The translations under genes and the position numbers were made by a program. The notes under the pieces were generated by a model that made no database searches, had not been told where the DNA came from, and saw only the letters and a list, made by a program, of their open reading frames with translations. From assembly GCA_027021085.1 (NCBI GenBank), contig JALUVB010000271.1, forward strand, positions 1 through 5,799: a DNA stretch of 5,799 nt, given 5' to 3'. Source of the DNA: a bacterium. GTDB lineage: Bacteria > CAIJMQ01 > JAADFP01. Shown piece after piece: positions 1-5,799 of the stretch (within the stretch, counting starts at the first letter, position 1; every line of letters starts with the position of its first letter).

Positions 1-68
1 CTCCCCCAGGCATTTTCCCCCACCCATTTATCCCACGCATCTTCTCCCGGGAATAATTTCTCTTCCAT
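1..68 (-). CDS. Start of an unidentified protein, cut by the left window edge
   Basis: An ATG at 68-66 directly follows the TAA stop (71-69) of the GT2 gene, giving a TAAATG junction. The frame stays open for all 22 remaining codons to the window edge and begins MEEKLFPGEDAWDKWVGENA. The preceding AGGA-like bases are only a weak SD, so translation would depend on coupling to the upstream gene, as with the other junctions in this operon. The piece is charged and tryptophan-rich (three Trp in 22 residues) with no hydrophobic start, suggesting a soluble protein. I do not recognise the family. The call rests on the junction and the open frame; 22 codons can stay open by chance. Confidence 0.55.
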   Translation of the reverse strand, partial: MEEKLFPGEDAWDKWVGENAWG

Positions 69-761
69 TTATCCTACGAACCTGTATTTGAAAAGGGTCC
101 AGAGCGCCTTGAATCCGTCTTTCCAGCAAATCTTTTTCCCTTCCTCGGCTGTGCGCGGGTCATAGGAAACAGGCACTTCCAGTATTTTCTCTCCTCTTTT
201 CAACACCTTTGCGGTTATTTCCGGGCAGAATTCAAAACCCCGGCAATGAAGAGGGATATCTTTTATCACCGAGGTAAGAAATACTTTGTATCCTGCTGCT
301 TCGTCGGTTATCTTATGGCGGTAGAGCAGGGTTACGGTCAGGCTCAAAATATAATTGGCCAGGTTTCTCAGGAACGGCCGCTTTCTTTGCTCAGGCTTGA
401 TGTAGCGTGCACCGTATACTACCCGGGCTTTCCCTTGCTTTATTGGTTCAACCAGGGAAGGGATTTCTTCCGGGGCAAGCTCCATGTCGGCATCCTGGAT
501 TACTACAATATCTCCCTCTACCAGTTTCAGAGCATTCTTAATAGCTTCCCCCTTTCCTTTGTTCTCCGGGTGGTAGATGAACTTCATCTCCTTGTCTCTG
601 TATTTCTCTTCTATGCTTTTTATTATTTCCCGGGAGCCATCCGTAGAACCATCATCCACTATTATAATCTCTTTTTTCAAGGGAAGGCTCCAGACCTTCT
701 CCACAATTTTCTCTACCGTGGCCGCCTCGTTGTAAACAGGAATTATAATAGATACTTTCAT
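69..761 (-). CDS. Family 2 glycosyltransferase, polyprenyl-phosphate sugar synthase (DPM1-like)
   Basis: A complete 230-residue GT-A fold glycosyltransferase of the dolichyl/polyprenyl-phosphate mannose or glucose synthase type. It would transfer a sugar from a nucleotide sugar to a polyprenyl phosphate on the cytoplasmic face of the membrane. Visible motifs are the N-terminal strand SIIIPVYNE (4-12), the nucleotide-binding VDDGSTD (35-41), NKGKG (67-71), the metal-binding DAD (90-92), GARY (117-120), the DEAAGYK segment (153-159), GFEFCPEITAKVLKRG (175-190) and the late R..EEGKKI..KDG block (203-216). The length matches soluble DPM1-like enzymes, and there is no C-terminal transmembrane pair of the DPMS/GtrB kind. 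The start overlaps the stop of the upstream GT-C gene by four bases (ATGA) and has no clear SD, which implies translational coupling. The donor sugar (mannose, glucose or other) cannot be read from sequence. Family assignment is secure; exact substrate is inferred. Confidence 0.93.
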   Translation of the reverse strand: MKVSIIIPVYNEAATVEKIVEKVWSLPLKKEIIIVDDGSTDGSREIIKSIEEKYRDKEMKFIYHPENKGKGEAIKNALKLVEGDIVVIQDADMELAPEEIPSLVEPIKQGKARVVYGARYIKPEQRKRPFLRNLANYILSLTVTLLYRHKITDEAAGYKVFLTSVIKDIPLHCRGFEFCPEITAKVLKRGEKILEVPVSYDPRTAEEGKKICWKDGFKALWTLFKYRFVG

Positions 762-1939
762 GATTTTAGCCGAGCATACATGCTGTCCAGTCCCCAGGCA
801 GAGAGAATTATAAAGTAGGGGAGGAGCGGGACCCTGTATCGTATGGAACCTATAAAGACCATGTGGGTGAGGGTAAATATGATTAAGGGAAGCAAGAGCA
901 GGAAAGTCTGCGGGAATTGCCGCAGCGAAAGGAAAAACCCTCCTATGGCAAACGGCAGCAAAACCCCGTAAGAAAGCAGCATTATGAGAATAAATTTAGC
1001 CTGCGTATAACCGGAAGTGGGAGCAGGATAAAGTCTCCATAAGCGGGAAAATTTCTTGAAAGAAAGCATAATAAACCGTTTCGGATGGGTCCTTATGAAT
1101 TCCATTGCCTTTTGCTTAAAGTATTTGTCTCTTTCTATCTCGTTGAGTTGTTTAGCCTCTTCGGGAAATTTCACGTCAACCCCCTCTATACCGCCTCCAC
1201 TCTTATTCATGGGATTGTTGCCGGAATAGAGCACCCATCCGCCGTCAGTAGTAGTGGGGATGAAATGGTGAAATACTACCCAGTTTCTTATTACCCAGGG
1301 TGAGTAGGCAATCACCAGTATCAACAAGCTGGACAAAATAGGCATAATGCTCTTCTTCCTGAAAACAAAGAGAATGCATAGAAAATAAATGAATGGAATC
1401 AAGCTTATGGTGGAGGGCCTGGTCAGGGCAGATAGGGCACCTGTGATGCCTGAACTTAGTATCCATTTCCAGGAAGGGGTCCTGTAAAGAAAATAAAGAG
1501 AAAAGATAAACAGAAAGGTAAGAAATGTGTAGAGGGTTTCCGAGAGGGCAAGGCCGCTGAAAAATATAAGTACAGGATAAAAAGAGTAAATTAAGGAAGA
1601 GAGAATGCCTGTGCGGTTATTAAACATTTCTTTGCCGAGCATAAAGATTAAAACGGAGAGTATGCCTCCTAAAATCGCCTGGAAAAGGCGCAGGGCAAAA
1701 AGAGGAGCAATAGGCAGAAAGGTAAACAAGGCAACAAAGTAGGGGTATACAGGTGGCATGGAGGCAGTCACCTGGGGATAGGCAAGCCCTTTCCCTGCTT
1801 TTATTGTTTCGGCCATTTGCAGATAGGTGTGTTCATCGGGCAGTAGGGGGGTGCTCAGAGTCAGGATGAAGATTAAGCGAGGGATAAAAGCCAGGAAAAA
1901 GAGCAATAGTAATAACTTATTTTGACTTATCTTTTCCAT
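758..1939 (-). CDS. GT-C membrane glycosyltransferase, ArnT/GT39/GT83-like
   Basis: A 393-residue integral membrane protein with about ten or eleven hydrophobic segments, the first at roughly 9-28. The first outer loop carries the GT-C acidic motif PDEHTY (34-39, with D35 and E36), then PPVYPYFVALF (62-72). Further family-like elements are SET (133-135), LTRPS (172-176), PWVIRNW (214-220), a soluble loop with SGNNP (239-243) and SGGG (247-250), and RYRVPLLPYF (367-376) before the last membrane segment. Such enzymes transfer a sugar from a polyprenyl-phosphate donor to a lipid, glycan or protein on the outer membrane face. The neighbouring DPM-like synthase could supply that donor. It overlaps the upstream GT-C gene by 13 bases and the downstream gene by 4. 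No SD is visible before the ATG, so coupled translation is likely. Acceptor and sugar are unknown. Confidence 0.88.
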   Translation of the reverse strand: MEKISQNKLLLLLFFLAFIPRLIFILTLSTPLLPDEHTYLQMAETIKAGKGLAYPQVTASMPPVYPYFVALFTFLPIAPLFALRLFQAILGGILSVLIFMLGKEMFNNRTGILSSLIYSFYPVLIFFSGLALSETLYTFLTFLFIFSLYFLYRTPSWKWILSSGITGALSALTRPSTISLIPFIYFLCILFVFRKKSIMPILSSLLILVIAYSPWVIRNWVVFHHFIPTTTDGGWVLYSGNNPMNKSGGGIEGVDVKFPEEAKQLNEIERDKYFKQKAMEFIRTHPKRFIMLSFKKFSRLWRLYPAPTSGYTQAKFILIMLLSYGVLLPFAIGGFFLSLRQFPQTFLLLLPLIIFTLTHMVFIGSIRYRVPLLPYFIILSAWGLDSMYARLKS

Positions 1940-3420
1940 AAATAAAGTTCGTAGAGAAAGGAGGCATACTTATTTCTGTTGCTCCATCCTTCTTTTAAGC
2001 CTTTAAGGGTGTGGGTTTCCCATTGAAAACCCTTAAAATACAGGAGACTGCCATTATTTACCATGAATTCCCGGAACTTTTCCGGGTTGCTTTCATCATA
2101 TAGAAGAACCCAGACTTTTTCAAATCCCTGCGAAATTTCCCGGATTTCCCGGGGACTCCAGCTGTAATCAAGCACTTTTACCGGAAGGCTCCCTTTGTAA
2201 TACCTGCGAAAGAGGTCTATCCTCATTCCGTAGGGGAATTTTATATCTGATTCTATCAGTATTATCTCTCCTTTCTTTTCCTGCTTCTGGATGGTCTCGG
2301 CTATTTTTTTCCAGGGAGTAACCATTGAGGCATCAACAAAATCTCTGCCCTGGAAGTAATTGCACAGCGAGAGTATTATACCAGGCAGAAGCAGGGCTAA
2401 AACAAGTATCCTTAATTTTATCCCTTTCCTGCATATTCCCCGGGCAATGAACAGATAAAAAGGAACTAACAAATAGATTACATGTTTGGGGGAGACAGCC
2501 GGTATCTTCCAGGCTCCCAGGAAGGGAAGGAAAAAGGAGAAAAGAATAAAACTTTTGGTGTTTTTCAAGCCAAGCAGGAAAAGGTACAGCCCGGCTATTG
2601 TAACAGGTATGGTCACGTAAAGATGAAAGGGGTTGAGTGTAAGGCCGGCCAGAAAAGAATAGGGCAGGAAGAATAGCTTCAACAGCTTACCGGCCTGGGA
2701 AGAGTAGTAGGGGGCAGAAGAAAAACGGGCTACTGCTTGAGCAGAGTAATATAACCAGGGAAGAACAAGGATGAAAATGGCAAGAAACAGCCACAAATTC
2801 TTCAGCCAGTCTTTGAGATAAAATTTCTCCTTTATCCCCCTGTAAATAAGCCACAAGAATTCAGCCAGAAAAATGAGGTAAGCTGAGAAATGGGCATAAA
2901 GGCTCAAAGTAGTAAATAGTATAAAACCAGCCCCGTAAGAAAAATTGTTTTCTCTGCTCCATTTATAGAAAAAATAGAGGGAAAGGATAACCAGAAGGGT
3001 GAGCAGGGAATATACCCTGCCTATGCGGGAAAATAGAACATGCAGGGGGGAGAATGCGAAGAGGATAACGGCAGTAAAAGACACTTTTTTGCTGAAGATT
3101 TCTCGGCTGAGGAGAAAAAGAAAATAGAGGGCCAGAATTCCGAAAATGGCAGAAGGAAGCCGAAAAAAAGCATCGGAGGAGCCGAGCTTAACCCAGAAAT
3201 GCATAAAAGTTTCGTAAAGCGGTTGATTGCCCTTAAGCTCTCTGATTAAAGCAGGTAATGGCAAGTGTGCTCTTTGAAAAGAAGCTAATTCATCCGGCCA
3301 GAAAGAGTATTTACCCAGGGAAATTAATCTTAAAATACCTCCGGATAAAATTATTTCTGCCAGTAGGAGGTAATCCTTGGCTGTGTATCTTTTGAATAAA
3401 TTCTCCCGCACTTTATTCAT
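1927..3420 (-). CDS. GT-C membrane glycosyltransferase, GT39/PMT-like, with soluble C-terminal domain
   Basis: A 497-residue membrane protein and the first gene of the leftward operon. About eleven hydrophobic segments lie between residues 16 and 352, followed by a soluble tail of about 145 residues (353-497). The first outer loop has the GT-C motif WPDE (41-44, D43 and E44), followed by GNQPLYE (64-70) and a second-helix region typical of bacterial GT39-like proteins (FRLPSAIFG, 86-94). SPLHVLFSRIGRVYSLL (124-140) corresponds to the segment that, as I recall, often reads SQEARMYSLL in relatives, so an acidic residue seems replaced by glycine here. SPKHVIYLLVPFY (310-322) resembles the conserved RY..P..P block. 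The likely role is outer-face sugar transfer from a lipid-linked donor. The ATG at 3420 lies close to a TATAAT hexamer; GTG at 3411 (codon 4) is an alternative start. The acceptor is not predictable. Confidence 0.87.
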   Translation of the reverse strand: MNKVRENLFKRYTAKDYLLLAEIILSGGILRLISLGKYSFWPDELASFQRAHLPLPALIRELKGNQPLYETFMHFWVKLGSSDAFFRLPSAIFGILALYFLFLLSREIFSKKVSFTAVILFAFSPLHVLFSRIGRVYSLLTLLVILSLYFFYKWSRENNFSYGAGFILFTTLSLYAHFSAYLIFLAEFLWLIYRGIKEKFYLKDWLKNLWLFLAIFILVLPWLYYSAQAVARFSSAPYYSSQAGKLLKLFFLPYSFLAGLTLNPFHLYVTIPVTIAGLYLFLLGLKNTKSFILFSFFLPFLGAWKIPAVSPKHVIYLLVPFYLFIARGICRKGIKLRILVLALLLPGIILSLCNYFQGRDFVDASMVTPWKKIAETIQKQEKKGEIILIESDIKFPYGMRIDLFRRYYKGSLPVKVLDYSWSPREIREISQGFEKVWVLLYDESNPEKFREFMVNNGSLLYFKGFQWETHTLKGLKEGWSNRNKYASFLYELYLWKR

Positions 3421-3423
3421 TTG

Positions 3424-3427
3424 CCTC
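3424..3427 (-). promoter_or_regulatory. Weak SD-like GAGG before the first GT-C gene
   Basis: The minus strand reads AGAGAGGCAAATG, so GAGG stands only three bases before the ATG at 3420. This is closer than the usual spacing. For the alternative GTG at 3411 the spacing would be about 12 bases, which is long. It gives moderate support to a start in this area but does not decide between the two codons. Confidence 0.35.
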
Positions 3428-3430
3428 TCT

Positions 3431-3436
3431 ATTATA
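3431..3436 (-). promoter_or_regulatory. Candidate -10 hexamer for the glycosyltransferase operon
   Basis: Read on the minus strand, this is a perfect TATAAT. The best -35 candidate, about 17-18 bases upstream, is poor (TAGCCT-like, 3 of 6 matches). Transcription would start near 3425-3423, leaving only a few bases before the ATG at 3420. The message would then be nearly leaderless and would lose the GAGG at 3427-3424 as an SD. Either that is how the gene is expressed, or the true promoter lies elsewhere in the 143-base intergenic region. Confidence 0.45.
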
Positions 3437-3529
3437 CCCTACAATTTACGCCTTAGGCTATCTTGTGCACTATGATTAAGAAAGGATGATATTTGAGGGC
3501 CTGAATCTTCTAAAATCCTGCCCCTTTTC

Positions 3530-3538
3530 TGGTAGAAT
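3530..3538 (+). promoter_or_regulatory. Extended -10 promoter for the PHP protein gene
   Basis: TGGTAGAAT fits an extended -10 element (TGn followed by TAGAAT, 5 of 6 to TATAAT). No good -35 is seen 16-18 bases upstream, which is acceptable for extended -10 promoters. Transcription would begin about 3545, giving a leader of roughly 19 bases that contains the GGAGG site. A transcript starting here would exclude the upstream in-frame ATG at 3486, which supports the start at 3564. Confidence 0.5.
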
Positions 3539-3552
3539 ATATAAAACAAAAC

Positions 3553-3557
3553 GGAGG
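3553..3557 (+). promoter_or_regulatory. Strong SD site that fixes the start of the PHP gene
   Basis: GGAGG lies six bases before the ATG at 3564, near-ideal spacing. The alternative in-frame ATG at 3486 has only AAAGG directly abutting it, which is badly spaced. This site therefore selects 3564 as the start, trimming 26 residues from the longest open frame. It is the only strong SD in the window. Confidence 0.8.
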
Positions 3558-3563
3558 ATAGAA

Positions 3564-5798
3564 ATGGGCTTACCAAACAGAACATGCAAGGTAATCATTA
3601 ACTGGGACAACCTGGGCATAAAGGGAAGAAGGTGGATGGGTAAAATTTCTGTTCGTAAAGGTTTGCTTATCAGGATTCTTCCCCTGGGATGGGTAGAAAT
3701 AGCTCCCCCTTTTGAGTGGATAGCAGAGGGAGGAAAGAGTGGAGGTTTATGTATAGATTTAGAGGCTTCTTTGCAGGCAGAAATAAAGATAGAGACTCCT
3801 TTCAAAATCTACAGGCAAAATGTAGGAGACATACTAACGCAGGGATACAGCAAAACTGAGGACAAAAGACTCATTTTTTACCTGGTAAAGCCCGAATCGG
3901 GCGAGGTGGAGGTTACTCCTTCCAGGGTAGTGGCTGGCAGGGAATTTTCTCCTCGATTAGTATTTAAGGCAGGGAAAGAAGGGATGAAGGAACATGGGGG
4001 AATAAGGGTGCTTACTTACCAGCGGACGGACTGGAAGATGGGAGAAATAGAAGCCCTGACCACGCGGGAAGGAGTGAAGGCAGTGGTTAATCGAGTAGAT
4101 GTGGCTCCGGATACCTATTCTTCCTACAATGAGATAGGAGAGGAAATATCTTTCCAGATGTTCTCTTTCACTGTTAATATCCAGGGAGGGGATCTTTTGG
4201 AAGGGGACCGGATAATAGTAAATTTTAACTCTTCCCGTGCACAAACTTTTGTAGATAATTACAAGTTCTTGCTGTTCTCGGATGCGAATGGCGATGGGAT
4301 TTTTGCCCCGGTAAAAAGTAATACTTACATAGAAGTAATGCCTGAAGAATACGACCATCTTCGTCTGGTAGTGCCCAGCATAGCAGGGAAAGCTTCTCCT
4401 TTAATAGTTAACCTGCAAGCCATGGATAAATATAATAATTTATGCAACAAATGCGGAGGGGAAGTGCGTCTGCAAGTGGTGGATGATAGAGGGAACTTAT
4501 GCGGGAGAGAAAAAATCATTGATTTAAAAAGCAGCAGTAAACAGCTTGCTCTTGCATTACCTGATTCCCTCCGGGAAGGGATATACTATGTGCTGGCGCA
4601 GTATAAAGACCAGGCAAGCAGAAGCAATCCTTTTTTACTCAAAGAAGGCAAATACAAAATATTCTGGGGTGCACTTCATACCCATACCTATCTTTCGGAC
4701 GGCTACGGCTCTCCCGACTTTGCCTATAAATACGCGCGGGAAGTTTCCCGGCTGGATTTTGCCGCCCTCTCCGAGCATAGCCCCAATATTACTCCCAATA
4801 AATGGGAGTTAACCAGGAGAGCTGCGCATAAATACCATGAACCCCACAGGTTTGTTACTTTCCTGGGACATGCAGAATCTGCTTTTGAATGGGTGGAATC
4901 GATTAACTGTTATTACCTGAGCGAAGATGAAGTCCCCAGATATCCGCTGCACAGGATATATTATGGGCCCAGGAATATGGACTTTGTGCAGCCCCTGTAT
5001 TACCGGGACAACCTGCATGAGCAGCTCAAGAAATTAGCCGAGGAAGAGAAAGTTTTGCTGATATCGCATATTCATGGGGGAACAGGCATCAAAGGTTTGG
5101 ACATTAAGAAAATCTCCCGGGATGCCCGGTACTGTCCCCTGCTGGAAATATATTCAGAATGGGGGGCAAAGGAATACCCGGGCAATCCCTGGAGTCCTTC
5201 TCCGGAGTGGATACCCCAGGAGAAGGAAACTTTCTGCTACCAGGAAGTTCTTGCCCGTGGGATAAAGGTGGGAGTAGTGGGAGACGGGGATGACCATGTA
5301 AGTATGCCTGGCAGCCTGAATCTCAATCCTCACCGTGTATCACCCAGTATATGGAAGAATGCCCTGCTGCATCCTGCCGGCATCACTGCTGTCTTTGCCC
5401 CGGAGCTTACCCGGGAATCTATCCTGAAATCACTTAGAAGCAGAAGGTGTTATGCTACTACTTCCCCCCGTATACTGCTGGACTTTAAAATAAACGGGCA
5501 TTGCATGGGAGAAGAAATCTCTTTAAGGGAAAATCCCGGGATTGGAAAAGAACGCAGAATTGAAGTTATTGCTGCAGGAACCTGTAAAGGTGTCCTGGTG
5601 GAACTTATACGAAACAACCAGGTGATAAAAAAAGAAGCAGGAGAATATGCCTGTAAACTATGTATCTCCGATACAGTTGCTTTCCAGGAAATATGCCTAA
5701 AGGATGCGGAGCAGAATGCTTTCATCTTCTACTACGTGCGGGTGACAGATGGCAATGGCCACATAGCCTGGTCAAGCCCTATTTGGGTGGAAGAGTGA
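3564..5798 (+). CDS. PHP-superfamily metal-dependent hydrolase-like protein, DUF3604-like, with N-terminal beta domains
   Basis: A complete 744-residue protein counted from the ATG at 3564, with a TGA stop at 5796-5798. Residues 1 to about 265 are beta-rich and not recognised in detail. About 268-363 looks Ig/Big-like (MDKYNN then GGEVRL, ending SNPFLL). The PHP core starts with GALHTHTYLSDG (H372, H374, D379), then LSEHS (H405), GHAE (E438), ISHIHGG (H502/H504), LEIYSEWG (E528) and GDGDDH (D576, H578). These match in order the ligands that bind a metal cluster in PHP phosphoesterases. The tail has SRRCYATTSPRILLDF and ends with AWSSPIWV, as in DUF3604-type proteins. No signal peptide or membrane segment is visible, so a cytoplasmic place is expected. 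The substrate is unknown; phosphoester hydrolysis is a family-based inference. It is divergent from the glycosyltransferases and has its own promoter and SD. Confidence 0.87.
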   Translation: MGLPNRTCKVIINWDNLGIKGRRWMGKISVRKGLLIRILPLGWVEIAPPFEWIAEGGKSGGLCIDLEASLQAEIKIETPFKIYRQNVGDILTQGYSKTEDKRLIFYLVKPESGEVEVTPSRVVAGREFSPRLVFKAGKEGMKEHGGIRVLTYQRTDWKMGEIEALTTREGVKAVVNRVDVAPDTYSSYNEIGEEISFQMFSFTVNIQGGDLLEGDRIIVNFNSSRAQTFVDNYKFLLFSDANGDGIFAPVKSNTYIEVMPEEYDHLRLVVPSIAGKASPLIVNLQAMDKYNNLCNKCGGEVRLQVVDDRGNLCGREKIIDLKSSSKQLALALPDSLREGIYYVLAQYKDQASRSNPFLLKEGKYKIFWGALHTHTYLSDGYGSPDFAYKYAREVSRLDFAALSEHSPNITPNKWELTRRAAHKYHEPHRFVTFLGHAESAFEWVESINCYYLSEDEVPRYPLHRIYYGPRNMDFVQPLYYRDNLHEQLKKLAEEEKVLLISHIHGGTGIKGLDIKKISRDARYCPLLEIYSEWGAKEYPGNPWSPSPEWIPQEKETFCYQEVLARGIKVGVVGDGDDHVSMPGSLNLNPHRVSPSIWKNALLHPAGITAVFAPELTRESILKSLRSRRCYATTSPRILLDFKINGHCMGEEISLRENPGIGKERRIEVIAAGTCKGVLVELIRNNQVIKKEAGEYACKLCISDTVAFQEICLKDAEQNAFIFYYVRVTDGNGHIAWSSPIWVEE

Positions 5799-5799
5799 A

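Noticed and set aside
246-818. 190-codon plus-strand open frame opposite the GT2 gene
   Set aside because: It is antisense to a gene with clear family motifs, has no recognisable domain, and its composition (rich in Tyr, Phe and Arg) is what an opposite-strand shadow gives.
3538-3546. TATATAAAA resembling an archaeal TATA box
   Set aside because: A start about 25 bases downstream would fall at or beyond the ATG and leave out the strong GGAGG. The extended -10 overlapping this stretch explains the AT-rich run better.
3486-3563. In-frame 26-residue N-terminal extension of the PHP protein starting at ATG 3486
   Set aside because: It has no properly spaced SD, adds no signal peptide or recognisable sequence, and lies upstream of the likely transcription start near 3545. 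GGAGG six bases before 3564 is much better.
3957-4358. 133-codon minus-strand open frame inside the PHP gene
   Set aside because: It lies opposite the PHP coding frame, shows no domain or initiation signals, and is readily explained as a shadow of that frame.
4791-4809. Hairpin ACTCCCA / TGGGAGT with a five-base loop
   Set aside because: It lies deep inside the PHP coding frame, has no T-tract, and a 7-bp inverted repeat with a short loop is expected about twice by chance in a window of this size.
1927-5798. Idea that the PHP protein belongs to the glycosyltransferase operon as a processing enzyme
   Set aside because: It is on the opposite strand with its own promoter and SD. Adjacency alone does not support a shared pathway.

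Overview
The window is bacterial chromosomal DNA from a lineage I cannot name. GC is roughly mid-40s percent by eye, genes are tightly packed with overlapping stop/start junctions, and the two outward-facing promoter candidates and one strong Shine-Dalgarno (SD) site look bacterial. Nothing points to a phage, plasmid, insertion sequence, CRISPR array or RNA gene.

Left part (1-3420, minus strand, read right to left): a compact glycosylation operon. Its first gene (3420-1927) is a multi-spanning GT-C glycosyltransferase of the GT39/PMT-like type. The second (1939-758), overlapping it by 13 bases, is another GT-C enzyme of the ArnT/GT39/GT83-like type. The third (761-69), overlapping by 4 bases (ATGA), is a soluble family 2 glycosyltransferase resembling dolichyl/polyprenyl-phosphate mannose or glucose synthases. 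A fourth reading frame starts directly after its stop (TAAATG) and runs off the left edge. The likely logic is that the GT2 enzyme charges a polyprenyl phosphate with a sugar on the cytoplasmic face, and the GT-C enzymes use lipid-linked sugars on the outer face to modify a glycolipid, glycan or protein. The acceptor cannot be told from this window.

Middle (3421-3563): a 143-base divergent intergenic region. It holds a perfect TATAAT hexamer facing left just before the first GT-C gene, and an extended -10 (TGGTAGAAT) followed by a GGAGG ribosome binding site facing right.

Right part (3564-5798, plus strand): one large complete gene for a PHP-superfamily protein of the DUF3604-like type. It has beta-rich N-terminal regions, an Ig-like region, a PHP metal-dependent hydrolase core and a characteristic C-terminal beta region. 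It is transcribed away from the glycosyltransferases, so a shared function is only a possibility.

I do not see a clearly new system. The items most worth a second look are the architecture of the PHP protein with no export signal, the position of the left-facing promoter almost on top of a start codon, the partial fourth operon gene, and a surplus of the hexamer CCCGGG.
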